DNA of 37,833 nucleotides, taken from Paenibacillus validus NBRC 15382 (GTDB lineage Bacteria > Bacillota > Bacilli > Paenibacillales > NBRC-103111). The notes beneath the pieces were generated by a model. It saw nothing but the letters and a program-made list of their open reading frames with translations, was not told the origin of the DNA and searched no databases. Positions within the stretch are counted from its first letter, which is position 1, and each line of letters begins with the position of its first letter. The position numbers and the translations under genes were made by a program. Shown piece after piece: positions 8,986-16,897 of the stretch. The stretch is from NCBI RefSeq assembly GCF_004000985.1, contig NZ_BIMH01000046.1, forward strand, positions 1 to 37,833. The letters run 5' to 3'.

Positions 8986-9013
8986 ATTATATCATAAATA
9001 CTGGAAATGGCAA
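8986..9013 (-). promoter_or_regulatory. Sigma-A-like promoter of the tad operon
   Basis: On the minus strand TTGCCA (9013-9008) and TATAAT (8991-8986) are separated by 16 nt. Transcription would start near 8979, giving a leader of about 95 nt that contains the terminator-like hairpin and the tadZ ribosome binding site. It lies just downstream of the GNAT gene stop at 9041. Confidence 0.65.
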
Positions 9014-9040
9014 GTGCTATGACAAAAAGCCACAAGGTAA

Positions 9041-9622
9041 CTACGCAGTATCTTCTTGAACTGCTGCCTGAGGGTCGTCGAAAATATTTAATCGCATACT
9101 TATTGTTCTTCGTTTGCCCTTATTGATTTCTTCATTCAAGACAAAGTTGTTTTTATAATAAAAATCAGTCACGTGCTCATCATTCTCTATATCTGCGTCC
9201 ACAGTAATAAATTTGCAAGCAACAGAGTCATTGACCTCTTGAGCAATACCTCTCGCAAGTTCAATCATCAGTGACCCAATTCCCTTATACTCCTGCTGGT
9301 AGATACTGCTTACAGCAAGTTTTCCAATTTTAATTGCCGGAAAATTGGGAAACATAATTTTCTCTGGGAAATGGGTTGTTCTCTCATCAATACTTAGTCT
9401 GATAGAATCAGAAACAAGTGCCATGTAAGCAACTATATCCGCATTCATCTTGTTAATAAGTAAAAACGTTCGTGAGATATTAAGTTCTTGAAACTCCAGT
9501 GCCTGTTCTTTTAAGAAACTCTCATATTCAGCAATTGAGCATTGGAATTCTTCAATTCGATAACCCTGAGTGAGATTGACTAAGCTGAAATTATCTATAT
9601 AATCCCCAATAGATTTCTTCAA
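9041..9622 (-). CDS. GNAT-fold acetyltransferase, possible toxin of a two-gene module
   Basis: 193-residue GNAT N-acetyltransferase-like protein. Recognisable features are the core strand and acetyl-CoA loop region KIGKLAVSSIYQQEYKGIG (the usual Q/RxxGxG/A appears as EYKGIG) and the C-terminal FYYKNNFV, matching the family FYxxxGF motif. Substrate is unknown. Starts with TTG at 9622, with GAGG 9 nt upstream overlapping the stop of the preceding small gene, so translation is probably coupled. The region is visibly more AT-rich than its flanks, suggesting acquisition. The arrangement (small basic/helical protein, then GNAT) resembles GNAT toxin-antitoxin pairs of the TacT/AtaT kind, but a small-molecule acetyltransferase is equally possible. 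Confidence 0.75.
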   Translation of the reverse strand: MKKSIGDYIDNFSLVNLTQGYRIEEFQCSIAEYESFLKEQALEFQELNISRTFLLINKMNADIVAYMALVSDSIRLSIDERTTHFPEKIMFPNFPAIKIGKLAVSSIYQQEYKGIGSLMIELARGIAQEVNDSVACKFITVDADIENDEHVTDFYYKNNFVLNEEINKGKRRTISMRLNIFDDPQAAVQEDTA

Positions 9623-9627
9623 ATAAG

Positions 9628-9780
9628 TTAACCTCTCAGTTTTTTAAGCAGACTTTGTGCTCTAAGATTTCTTTCAACTGCCGACGGAGACGGCTTTTTG
9701 AGTGCTTCTTTCAACAATTCGTCAGCATATTTCCCTTTTAATTCAGGTGTTTGGGTAATCGGTTTTACAGCAGTCCCCAT
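9628..9780 (-). CDS. Small helical protein upstream of GNAT gene, candidate antitoxin
   Basis: A 50-residue protein if started at ATG 9780: a short N-terminal segment with KPITQTPELKGKYADELL, then two predicted amphipathic helices and a Lys/Arg-rich C-terminus (SLLKKLRG). No family recognised. The stop TAA is 5 nt from the GNAT start, so the two form one transcription unit. Two starts are credible: ATG 9780 with GGAG about 10 nt upstream, or GTG 9804 with GGAGG 6 nt upstream. Size, charge and position fit an antitoxin, but this is inference from context only. Confidence 0.55.
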   Translation of the reverse strand: MGTAVKPITQTPELKGKYADELLKEALKKPSPSAVERNLRAQSLLKKLRG

Positions 9781-9822
9781 TTTCTTTTCTCTCCTTTTTT
9801 TCACAGGACACCTCCAAAACAT

Positions 9823-10043
9823 TCGGTAGATTATCCTATGAGAACATGTTGTTGATCATGTATAAACTCATCAATGATTTGGCATAATATGATGTTGCGT
9901 ATTCCATGGTAACGTTACATTGAATATACCATTATTCCCCTATATATCTCAATAGATCTTAAAATGTTGTGTCGATTATCCGTGAATAGGGTTATTCCAT
10001 CTCAATCCTACGGAAAGCGTTACCAAAGCTGCAAAACAAATAA
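9823..10043. other. AT-rich intergenic region, no gene recognised
   Basis: Separates the GNAT module from the dinB-like gene. It holds weak inverted repeats upstream of the small gene, for example ACATG and CATGT around 9844-9861 and TTGAT/ATCAA around 9852-9875, which could be operator sites, but no promoter is convincing. Short open frames here have no ribosome binding site. Confidence 0.4.
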
Positions 10044-10064
10044 CCTATGGCCATCGACCATAGG
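10044..10064 (-). terminator. Probable terminator after the repair operon
   Basis: CCTATGG (10044-10050) and CCATAGG (10058-10064) form a 7-bp stem with a 7-nt loop. On the minus strand it is followed by TTATTTGTTTT. It lies about 80 nt beyond the dinB-like stop at 10145. Confidence 0.5.
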
Positions 10065-10144
10065 CTTTTGCTTCTCGGGACTCTGTAAAACTTCCAAACT
10101 CAATCCGATACTCATAAAACAGCAAATGGCAAGCCAATTATCGC

Positions 10145-10615
10145 CTAACGAACGACGGCCGCATAAGCTTGCTTGTTCCGCTCGATTTGGCGAATGTGCG
10201 TATCCACGTGGCGATCGAACATGCGCACGATGTCCTCCAGCGTGTGCTTCCCGGTCACGTTATGGACGGCCGTTCGCTCCCAATCTTCCGGCTTCAATGC
10301 TGTGAGCACGGAAACCATAGAAGCGCGAAGCGCTTGAAACAGCGTCAAATACAACTGCATATCGAGAGACTGGTAATCCATTCGCGAAGCCCATGCATCC
10401 GGGTCGAATTTGAACAACAGCGGATTCGGCTCCGAGAGCGTCCGCTTCATGCGGTCAACCCCCACCATCTCCGCATCGCATACGTGAATGACAACTTCTT
10501 TGATGCTCCACTTCTCAGGGGCCGGCTTGAATAACAGCTCTTCATCCGTTACTCCCTCGATAGCTTGCACCAGTTTATTGTAACCTTCCGCATAGCTTTG
10601 CACCAGCGTTTCCAT
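10145..10615 (-). CDS. DinB-fold metal-binding protein
   Basis: 156-residue protein of the DinB/YfiT four-helix superfamily. The first helix begins METLVQSYAEGYNKLVQAIE, and KPAPEKWSIKEVVIHVCDAE carries the characteristic PxxWSxxEVxxHxxD-type motif with the first metal-binding His. FDRHVDTHIRQIE near the C-terminus gives the other two His residues in the HxxxH arrangement. Members include damage-inducible proteins and bacillithiol-dependent transferases; the substrate is not predictable. ATG 10615 follows GGGAGG by 9 nt; longer in-frame starts overlap the upstream methyltransferase. It is the last gene of the minus-strand repair-rich operon, 44 nt after the methyltransferase stop. Confidence 0.85.
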   Translation of the reverse strand: METLVQSYAEGYNKLVQAIEGVTDEELLFKPAPEKWSIKEVVIHVCDAEMVGVDRMKRTLSEPNPLLFKFDPDAWASRMDYQSLDMQLYLTLFQALRASMVSVLTALKPEDWERTAVHNVTGKHTLEDIVRMFDRHVDTHIRQIERNKQAYAAVVR

Positions 10616-10659
10616 GTCCCCAAACCTCCCGCATGTTAGTAACGGCATGCCGCCTTCTG

Positions 10660-11283
10660 TCAACGCTTGGCCGCCGCGATCATCCACACCTGCTTCTCTT
10701 TTGCATACCGGGTCATGACCTGCTCCTCGGCATTCAGAAGCGTCCAGCCGCGGAACAAACGATCGACCTGTGCCCGGTCGAAGAACCGCTTCAATTGGCC
10801 TTCCCACGCATAATAATGGGGCTCCACTTCCGTACCCTGCCCGGCGCCGTATTCCTGATCACGCGTGGAATTAACCCGGCATAACAGCAGTCCGTCCGCT
10901 GAAAGCACGCGACGAATGTCGTCGACCATGCATACCGTTTCCGCCCATGAAAAATAATGCAAGCAAAGATCGGCGATCACGGCCGAGGCGATTCCGTCGT
11001 CAAACGGCAGCCGTTCCCGCAAATCCAAGCGAACCGTCGGCACACCGGGCAGACGTTCGTTTACCCGTTTCAAGGCTTCCCCGGATCGATCGCAGGCGAT
11101 CACCGGCCAACCGCGCTCAGCCGCATACAGCGTATTGTTGCCCGCGCCGCAGCCCAAATCGAGGATGGGACGGCCACTCCTCTGCTGCAGCATCTCCGCA
11201 TACGGCTCCAACCATAAATCGTAACGGAGGTTTTCCGCCTGATGTCCAGCGAAGATCGCATCCCAATACGCTTCCGACGTCAT
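10660..11283 (-). CDS. Class I SAM-dependent methyltransferase
   Basis: 207-residue methyltransferase with motif I ILDLGCGAGNNTLYAAERG (about 40-58), the acidic end of beta-2 in VIACDRS, motif II region RLDLRERLPF and motif IV-like SAVIADLCLHYFSW. The order matches small-molecule Methyltransf_11/25 enzymes. Substrate unknown. ATG at 11283 has AAGGAG 9 nt upstream; it starts 15 nt after the FtsJ-like gene. C-terminal VWMIAAAKR is a typical final strand. Confidence 0.88.
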   Translation of the reverse strand: MTSEAYWDAIFAGHQAENLRYDLWLEPYAEMLQQRSGRPILDLGCGAGNNTLYAAERGWPVIACDRSGEALKRVNERLPGVPTVRLDLRERLPFDDGIASAVIADLCLHYFSWAETVCMVDDIRRVLSADGLLLCRVNSTRDQEYGAGQGTEVEPHYYAWEGQLKRFFDRAQVDRLFRGWTLLNAEEQVMTRYAKEKQVWMIAAAKR

Positions 11284-11298
11284 ACGCCTTTACTCCTT

Positions 11299-12336
11299 CT
11301 ACTGACGAATGAGGAACAAGGTCAACTCATCCCGGTTATGAAAAAGCTGTTTAGCCTGCTGCAGCGTCATCGTGCCCGCGAAATCATCGACGACTTCACG
11401 GATCGTCTGAAACGCCTTCTTATGCATCAGCTTCACGGTTATGATCGCCGTGCCGCCGGGCTTCAGCGCATACATCAGCTCCCGGACAAGCTTCGTCATT
11501 TGGCGATGGCTCCAGCTCATGTCGCAAACGAGCAAATCGAATTGGCCCGAGACGAAAACGACTTCATCCGCTTTCTTGGCCAAATAGGTCAGCTTCGGGT
11601 GCTTCACCAGCGATGCGTCCAGCTTCGCCGGATCGACGGCGGTGACGGCGAGTCCCCGTTCAAGCAGCAGGCTTGTCCAGCCGCCTGGCGCGGCGCCAAT
11701 GTCAAGCGCATGCTTGTATTGGCCGAAGTCCAGCCCGAACGCCAGCTCCGCTTCCAGCAGCTTGAATTTGGCCCTCGACACTTGACCGTCTTCCTTGCGG
11801 AACCGTACAGCGCCGCCCGCCCAATCGGACAAGTTATGCGCAGGCCGCGACAGGCCCGTGAACAACGATTCCCCCGTCATGTATACGGACAAAATCCAAT
11901 CCGCCTGCCGGACGACGGGCACGGCCGAAAGCTGCGATTCGAGCAGCGGATCGATGATGGACTTGATTGCTGACGGCGACGGAAGCCCCGTCTCCGTCTC
12001 CGGCTTGCGCGCTTGCACCGCAATCGCCGAGCCCGTCGGCACGAACGGGCGATACGCTTCCATCGCCGACTTTAGCGCCGCAGCGGCTTCTTCCAGCGTT
12101 CCGTTCCAGGACGTCTGCGCATCCACCGGGCACATATGCCGCAGAAATACCGGCTCCGCCGCAAGCACGCGACGTACCGCCTCTTCCCGCTCCAGCTCCA
12201 CGGTAAACGTGAACGTTTCTCCGGGCGCCAGCCAAGCGAAACGAACCGCGGCTGGCGAGAACAGCCGCCGCAATTCTTCCTGCGCCTGCTGGGCATAACC
12301 GCGATTGGACGTGCCGATCAACATCGCTTCACTCAT
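11299..12336 (-). CDS. FtsJ/RlmM-like RNA 2'-O-methyltransferase
   Basis: 345-residue protein. The N-terminal ~150 residues look like the RNA-binding (THUMP-like) part of RlmM-type enzymes. The C-terminal half is an FtsJ-type domain: KFKLLEAE (possible catalytic Lys), ALDIGAAPGGWTSLLLERG as motif I, FDLLVCDMSW as motif IV and AIITVKLMHKK with the catalytic Lys. The K-D-K-E set suggests 2'-O-methylation of rRNA. Start ATG 12336 overlaps the ABC ATPase stop by 4 nt (ATGA) and follows AAGGTGACGGG. A longer ATG at 12372 lies within the upstream gene and is rejected. Substrate nucleotide is inferred only by family. Confidence 0.82.
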   Translation of the reverse strand: MSEAMLIGTSNRGYAQQAQEELRRLFSPAAVRFAWLAPGETFTFTVELEREEAVRRVLAAEPVFLRHMCPVDAQTSWNGTLEEAAAALKSAMEAYRPFVPTGSAIAVQARKPETETGLPSPSAIKSIIDPLLESQLSAVPVVRQADWILSVYMTGESLFTGLSRPAHNLSDWAGGAVRFRKEDGQVSRAKFKLLEAELAFGLDFGQYKHALDIGAAPGGWTSLLLERGLAVTAVDPAKLDASLVKHPKLTYLAKKADEVVFVSGQFDLLVCDMSWSHRQMTKLVRELMYALKPGGTAIITVKLMHKKAFQTIREVVDDFAGTMTLQQAKQLFHNRDELTLFLIRQ

Positions 12337-13109
12337 CCCGTCACCTTGATCCAAGGACGGTCTCCGAACCATTCGATCCGGATCGGCACCTGGAACGCCT
12401 TCATTAAGTTATCTTCGGTCAGCACATCCCGCTTCGCGCCGGAAGCGATCACTTGGCCTTCCTCAATCAGCAGCACATGCGTAAACATCGGAACAATTTC
12501 TTCCATGTGGTGAGTCACGTAGATGACGGTCATCTGCTCACCGCCAAGTACATTGATATTTTCCAGCAGCCGCTCGCGTTCATACAGATCCAGTCCGGCA
12601 CACGGCTCGTCCATAATCAGAATCGACGGACTCGTCATGAGCGCTCGCGCCAGCATGACCTTCTTCCGTTCCCCTTGGGACAAGCTGCCGAGCGGCTGAT
12701 CCGCCAGCTTCAGCAGATGCACCTCGTGCAGCTTATCCAGCGATTTCTCTCGAATGCCTTGCGGGATCGTTTCGTAAAATCGCAAAAATCCGAATTCCCC
12801 GGTAGCGACGACTTCCCATACCGGATCGGCGGGATTCAATTTCTCATAAAGCGACTGGCTGATATAACCGATGCTTTTGCGCACCTCCCGCACGTCGCAC
12901 TGTCCGTACGTATGGCCTAGAACGCGTACGGTACCCCGAGACGGAAACTGGTATCCGTTCATCAGCTCGAGCAGCGTCGTCTTGCCGGAACCGTTGCGGC
13001 CGAGCACGACCCAATGCTCTCCGGCTCGGATGTTGAAATGAACGCCGGCCAATATATGGCGGTCGTCGCGGATAAAATGGATTTGATCCATCGATAATAC
13101 GTCTGACAT
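12333..13109 (-). CDS. ABC transporter-type ATPase (YlmA-like)
   Basis: Single ABC ATPase domain of 258 residues. Walker A is GRNGSGKTT, the Q-loop region is GYISQ, the signature is LGSLSQGERKKV, Walker B is ILIMDEPCAGLD, and the H-loop is VIYVTHHMEE. No membrane component is adjacent, as for the YlmA family in other Bacillota, which often stands alone. ATG 13109 is chosen. A TTG at 13121, one nucleotide after the upstream stop, is an alternative; neither has a strong Shine-Dalgarno. It overlaps the downstream FtsJ-like gene by 4 nt. Confidence 0.9.
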   Translation of the reverse strand: MSDVLSMDQIHFIRDDRHILAGVHFNIRAGEHWVVLGRNGSGKTTLLELMNGYQFPSRGTVRVLGHTYGQCDVREVRKSIGYISQSLYEKLNPADPVWEVVATGEFGFLRFYETIPQGIREKSLDKLHEVHLLKLADQPLGSLSQGERKKVMLARALMTSPSILIMDEPCAGLDLYERERLLENINVLGGEQMTVIYVTHHMEEIVPMFTHVLLIEEGQVIASGAKRDVLTEDNLMKAFQVPIRIEWFGDRPWIKVTG

Positions 13110-13122
13110 CAGTACACACAAC

Positions 13123-13464
13123 CTATTCTTTAGCGGGATGAGCCAGCTCCATGAGCAGCTCGGGCGGCACCGGGCCGTTCACAAGCGCCACATGGTCGGG
13201 CTTCTGTTGGTACAACATTTCATACATATGCTTCCTGCCGGCATCGCTGGACGTATGGAGGAAGATTCGTTTCGGGTAAGCGCGCAAGGATATCATGGCG
13301 CGGACGACTTCAAGCCCGTTCGGGAAACCCCAGCCGAGGTCGTAATCCAGCGACAACACGTCAACCTCATATTCTTGCAGCAGCAGCAAACACTCTTCGA
13401 GATTGCGAGCCAATACGAAACCAGGCGGACACGCGCGGAAATCATCCAAATATACGTGGATCAC
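13123..13464 (-). CDS. Cyclic-phosphate-processing receiver-domain protein
   Basis: 113-residue protein with a degenerate CheY-like fold. It begins IHVYLDDFRACPPGF with acidic residues at the start of the fold, then DVLSLDYDLGWG, where the phosphoacceptor-like Asp would lie, and ends after KRIFLHTSSDAGR. It matches small orphan receiver proteins named cyclic-phosphate processing receivers in comparative studies; a biochemical role is not established from the sequence. Start is GTG 13464, overlapping the nfo stop as GTGA, with GGAG about 11 nt upstream. Neighbours are the ABC ATPase and endonuclease IV. Confidence 0.75.
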   Translation of the reverse strand: MIHVYLDDFRACPPGFVLARNLEECLLLLQEYEVDVLSLDYDLGWGFPNGLEVVRAMISLRAYPKRIFLHTSSDAGRKHMYEMLYQQKPDHVALVNGPVPPELLMELAHPAKE

Positions 13465-14312
13465 CGTGTACCCATCTCCCTAATATAACAAATTTCCGAT
13501 TCATGCGTAACGCCGCGAGGAACAGGGGTTTCCAGCACGACCGGCAAATTCAGGCGCTCACGCAGCTTGCTTGAGCCGAGCATCGCGGCAAAACGCTCCT
13601 CGCCCATTTCTCCATGACCGATCCGCGCATGCCGATCTTTACAGCCGCCGCGCGGGTAGAGCGAGTCGTTCAGATGAATCGCTTGCAGATCGGCCCAATA
13701 GCCGGTTTGCTCCATCCGCTCCTCCAGCTGCCGCCAGCCCTCCGACGGCGAAGATGGCCACAGTCCGGAAGCGAATGCATGGCATGTATCGAAGCAAAAG
13801 CCGACCAGCTCCGGCCGCTCGCAAAGCCGGCGTACCTGTACAAGCTCCTCCAGCGTCGTCCCCATCATCGTTCCTTCACCGGCCTGATTCTCGAGCAGCA
13901 ATAACGTTTGCCCGGCATAACCCGAAAGCACTTCATTCACACATTGTATAATATTTTTGTAGCCTTGTAACGGGTCTTTTCCCCGGAATTTGCCAAAATG
14001 AACGACAATGCCAACGGAGCCGCATGCGTCCGCAATGTCCAGATCGTTGCGCAGCGAATCGATCGTCGCTTGCCGGAGCTCGCCCGGATCCGCCGCAATA
14101 TGGGTAGGATAAGGCGTATGGGCGATCGACCGGATCCCGCGCTCCCGGCAGTAGGACGCACAAGCGGCCGCATCCTGTCGCTGGAACACTTTGACGGTCA
14201 GGCTGCGCGGATTTTTCGGGAAATATTGAAACGCGTCGGCTCCTAACAGGGTGGCGGTTTTGGCCGCTTCCAGGAAGCCGCGTCGGATGCTGATATGACA
14301 GCCGAATTTCAT
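13461..14312 (-). CDS. nfo: Endonuclease IV (AP endonuclease)
   Basis: 283-residue deoxyribonuclease IV of the AP endonuclease 2 family (TIM barrel, three-metal site), which cleaves DNA 5' to abasic sites. Family motifs are present: KFGCHIS at the N-terminus, SIAHTPYPTHIA, VVHFGKFRGKD, LLLENQAGEG, GFCFDTCHAFASG, AIHLNDS, DRHARIGHGEMG and VLETPVP, which together supply the His, Glu and Asp metal ligands. ATG 14312 follows GAGGAC. It lies 18 nt after the Fpg-like glycosylase gene, pairing a glycosylase and an AP endonuclease for base excision repair. Confidence 0.95.
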   Translation of the reverse strand: MKFGCHISIRRGFLEAAKTATLLGADAFQYFPKNPRSLTVKVFQRQDAAACASYCRERGIRSIAHTPYPTHIAADPGELRQATIDSLRNDLDIADACGSVGIVVHFGKFRGKDPLQGYKNIIQCVNEVLSGYAGQTLLLLENQAGEGTMMGTTLEELVQVRRLCERPELVGFCFDTCHAFASGLWPSSPSEGWRQLEERMEQTGYWADLQAIHLNDSLYPRGGCKDRHARIGHGEMGEERFAAMLGSSKLRERLNLPVVLETPVPRGVTHESEICYIREMGTR

Positions 14313-14330
14313 GTCCTCACCACCGCCCTT

Positions 14331-15140
14331 CTACGATTGGCACGCCGGACAGCAGTACGATTTCTTCGAGGAAACATCCTCGCGTACGATCGTACCGCCG
14401 CAGCGCAAGCAAGGCTCCCCTTCACGGTCGTAAACGCGGCACCTGCTATCGAAACCGCCTGTTAAACGATCGCCGGGGTACAACGGCATGTCCATATAAC
14501 CGCCGAATTCCGTCGCTTCCGCCAGCACTCGCCGCATGAACAGATATAAGCGTTCGAATTCTACCGGCTGCAAAGACGCCGGTTTACGGGCAGGACGCAA
14601 GCCGGCGTCAAAACAAATCTCGTCGCTGTAACAATTGCCGATTCCCGCCAGCACGCTCTGGTCGACAAGATTGCTTTTCAGCGTTCCCTTACGACGGGCA
14701 AGCCGTTCCGTAAACGCCGACTCCGTGAACGACGGCTCGAACGGCTCCGGACCGAGCTTGGCGAACAGCGGCTGAAGCTGTCCCGCTTCCACGACATGCA
14801 AGTAGCCGAGCCGCAGCCCGATAAAATTCAAATACCGCTCCCCGAAGCCGATGCGGACTTGAACGGTACGCTCCGGCTTCTCGGCTTCTGTCCCGTAGAA
14901 CAAAATGCCTCCGAGCATCAAATGCAGCACTAACGTCTCTCCTGACGTCAAAGTAAACAGCAAATATTTCGCCCGTCGCTCGACCTGGCGGATCGATTGT
15001 CCGCGAAGCAGCCGGTCGAACCGTTGCGACTCTATATTGATTGATTTCTCCCGCGTCACTTCCGTTTCCGTGATCAGACGGTTCACGATCAATCCGCTCA
15101 GCAGGCGGCGGTAATTTTCCATTTCGGGCAGCTCTGGCAT
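14331..15140 (-). CDS. Fpg/Nei-family DNA glycosylase
   Basis: 269-residue bifunctional-type glycosylase. Pro2 and Glu3 of PELPEMENY are the catalytic N-terminus, RRAKYLLF holds the conserved Lys58, the H2TH region appears as VLAGIGNCYSDEICFDAG, and a C-terminal zinc finger has Cys244, 247, 264 and 267 with the usual x2-x16-x2 spacing. Deviations: the finger Arg five residues before the third Cys is Lys259, and the HLxMxG loop reads HLMLGG. It is therefore probably a paralogue of MutM rather than MutM itself. ATG 15140 follows GAGGGGGTGTCATT. Located between mrfB and nfo. Confidence 0.85.
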   Translation of the reverse strand: MPELPEMENYRRLLSGLIVNRLITETEVTREKSINIESQRFDRLLRGQSIRQVERRAKYLLFTLTSGETLVLHLMLGGILFYGTEAEKPERTVQVRIGFGERYLNFIGLRLGYLHVVEAGQLQPLFAKLGPEPFEPSFTESAFTERLARRKGTLKSNLVDQSVLAGIGNCYSDEICFDAGLRPARKPASLQPVEFERLYLFMRRVLAEATEFGGYMDMPLYPGDRLTGGFDSRCRVYDREGEPCLRCGGTIVREDVSSKKSYCCPACQS

Positions 15141-15223
15141 AATGACACCCCCTCGACATAGTCTTCCTCTATATTTCCATGTCGAACCGGTTTTATGTAC
15201 CGCATCCCGGGGCTCACATCCGC

Positions 15224-16897
15224 TTAAGAAAAGTCCGAGAGCAAATCCAGCTGTGCAGTGCCCGTTCGTTTCTTAGGCGATTTGCCTGATTGGCCTTCGG
15301 GACGGCACGCTGCTGACTTTGCGGCACCGGATAAAGCGCTCGCCGCTTTCCGTTCCAATCGTTCGATCCGTTTCATCAGATCGGCTGCTTCCGGAGAGGG
15401 TTCGTCCGTCGTCTCGGCCGAACGCCGACGCTGCCCTGCCTTCGCGACGCTACGTTTCAACGCGTCGCGTCGCCATAACACATCCTCCGCCTCACGCGCG
15501 TACTGCAGCGCCAGCTCCAACTGTTTATCCTTGTGTTCGTAGTACATCGACAGCTCGATGAAAGGCTCGAGCGCAGCCGTTCGCTCCCTTCCCATGCGAC
15601 GAATGTACAAGTTCCACAGCGCGAGCGCCTCTTCGTACCGTCCGTATTTCTTGAAATATTGAGCAAGCGGCAGCACGCAGCTGTCCAATTCGGCCCGCTC
15701 CGGCTCCGCCTCCGTATCGTGCTCCGTCAAGTCGTGTGCCAGCGCCTCCATCGTCACCATAGCCGCATCGTATATTCCGCACTTCTCCAGCCACTTGCCA
15801 TAGCGGAACCATTCTTCCCGTCCGAACTCCTGCACGTCGTCCCCATCCGACTCGTACCCAAGCAGCCGGGCCAAATGAATAGCCAGCCCGGCCAGCGTCA
15901 GCACATCCCATTCGTTATGCCGGAACACGCCGGACAGCACCTCGGGGTTGCGCTCGGCCAAATATTTAAAATACAGGACGGGCGCCATCGAGCCGGGCAC
16001 ATCGTCGCTTCGGAATACGCCGAGCCGGGACGTCTCCACTTGCCCCAGACGCACCGAAGGCAGCGTCCGCTTCCATAGGCTGCGGGACGGATACAGGAAA
16101 TCGAGATGTCCCTCCGGTTCGGCCGGCAGTGGAATTCGATTGAGGATGAACCGGTTGCGGACGATCGGCCAGTCGAACGATTTGCCGTTGTAGGAAATCA
16201 GAACCGGCCGCTCGGCAATTTTAGTTTGTAAATAAGCGAGCATGGACGCTTCTTCGCCGGGATGGCGTATGAGCATCTGCTCAACGGTAAACCGATCCGC
16301 CTCCATATACCCGATTCCGATCATAAACGGCACATTCCCTGCTCCCTGCCCGAGGCCCGTGGTCTCGGTATCGATGAACAGCAGCCGCTCGACCGCCGTA
16401 GACGGCGGCTGCTCCGGCTCATTCGGGACAACACCCGCCGATTCGGAGCCGGGGGTATCGTCCGGCGGCTGTACGGCCGGCTGAGCGCCGCGTCTTCCTT
16501 TCGTACCGGGACGCTTCCCCGTCGCCAGCAGATGCTGCAGCCGTTCGGCCCGCTCTCTCAGCTCGCCAAGCGCATGTAGGCCATGCTCGTGGTCGAGCCC
16601 GAAGTGGACGCGCCGCATCACAAAATCGCCCCACTCGCCCGGCTGCAGCTCCGCTCCCAGCTCACGCCAGGCCAGCGTCTCCGCGGACTCCGGCTCCGCC
16701 TGCGGACGATTCGCCTCCCGCTCCGCTTCGTCACGCCCGCTCTCCGCTCCCCCTGCCGCCTCGTTCCACAGACTCCCACGCTCCCCGTCGCGGGCGGCGA
16801 GAACCTGCCCGCCCTCCGCGGTCGTCCCCGGGCTCAGCTCCCCGCTTCCCGCCGAAGGCTTCTTGTGGCGCAGCAGCCTCTCGCGCAGCGAGCTCAT
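15224..16897 (-). CDS. mrfB: MrfB (YprB-like) DEDD exonuclease with TPR-like C-terminus
   Basis: 557-residue RNase H-fold nuclease. A ~165-residue N-terminal Gly/Glu/Pro-rich part is variable. The exonuclease core carries LLFIDTETTGLG (D176, E178), LISYNGKSFDWPIV (D242) and HNEWDVLTLAG (D331), the DEDD set. The C-terminal region (about 345-520) has helical repeats like TPRs. In Bacillus subtilis MrfB works with the helicase MrfA in mitomycin C repair, and here the ATG overlaps the mrfA stop by 4 nt (ATGA), supporting the same partnership. A longer in-frame start at 17005 is inside mrfA. Confidence 0.9.
   Translation of the reverse strand: MSSLRERLLRHKKPSAGSGELSPGTTAEGGQVLAARDGERGSLWNEAAGGAESGRDEAEREANRPQAEPESAETLAWRELGAELQPGEWGDFVMRRVHFGLDHEHGLHALGELRERAERLQHLLATGKRPGTKGRRGAQPAVQPPDDTPGSESAGVVPNEPEQPPSTAVERLLFIDTETTGLGQGAGNVPFMIGIGYMEADRFTVEQMLIRHPGEEASMLAYLQTKIAERPVLISYNGKSFDWPIVRNRFILNRIPLPAEPEGHLDFLYPSRSLWKRTLPSVRLGQVETSRLGVFRSDDVPGSMAPVLYFKYLAERNPEVLSGVFRHNEWDVLTLAGLAIHLARLLGYESDGDDVQEFGREEWFRYGKWLEKCGIYDAAMVTMEALAHDLTEHDTEAEPERAELDSCVLPLAQYFKKYGRYEEALALWNLYIRRMGRERTAALEPFIELSMYYEHKDKQLELALQYAREAEDVLWRRDALKRSVAKAGQRRRSAETTDEPSPEAADLMKRIERLERKAASALSGAAKSAACRPEGQSGKSPKKRTGTAQLDLLSDFS

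Noticed and set aside
8886..9035. N-terminal extension of the tadZ-like gene to 9035
   Set aside because: The extension would translate the promoter and leader hairpin; the ATG at 8885 has a strong ribosome binding site and matches the receiver-domain start.
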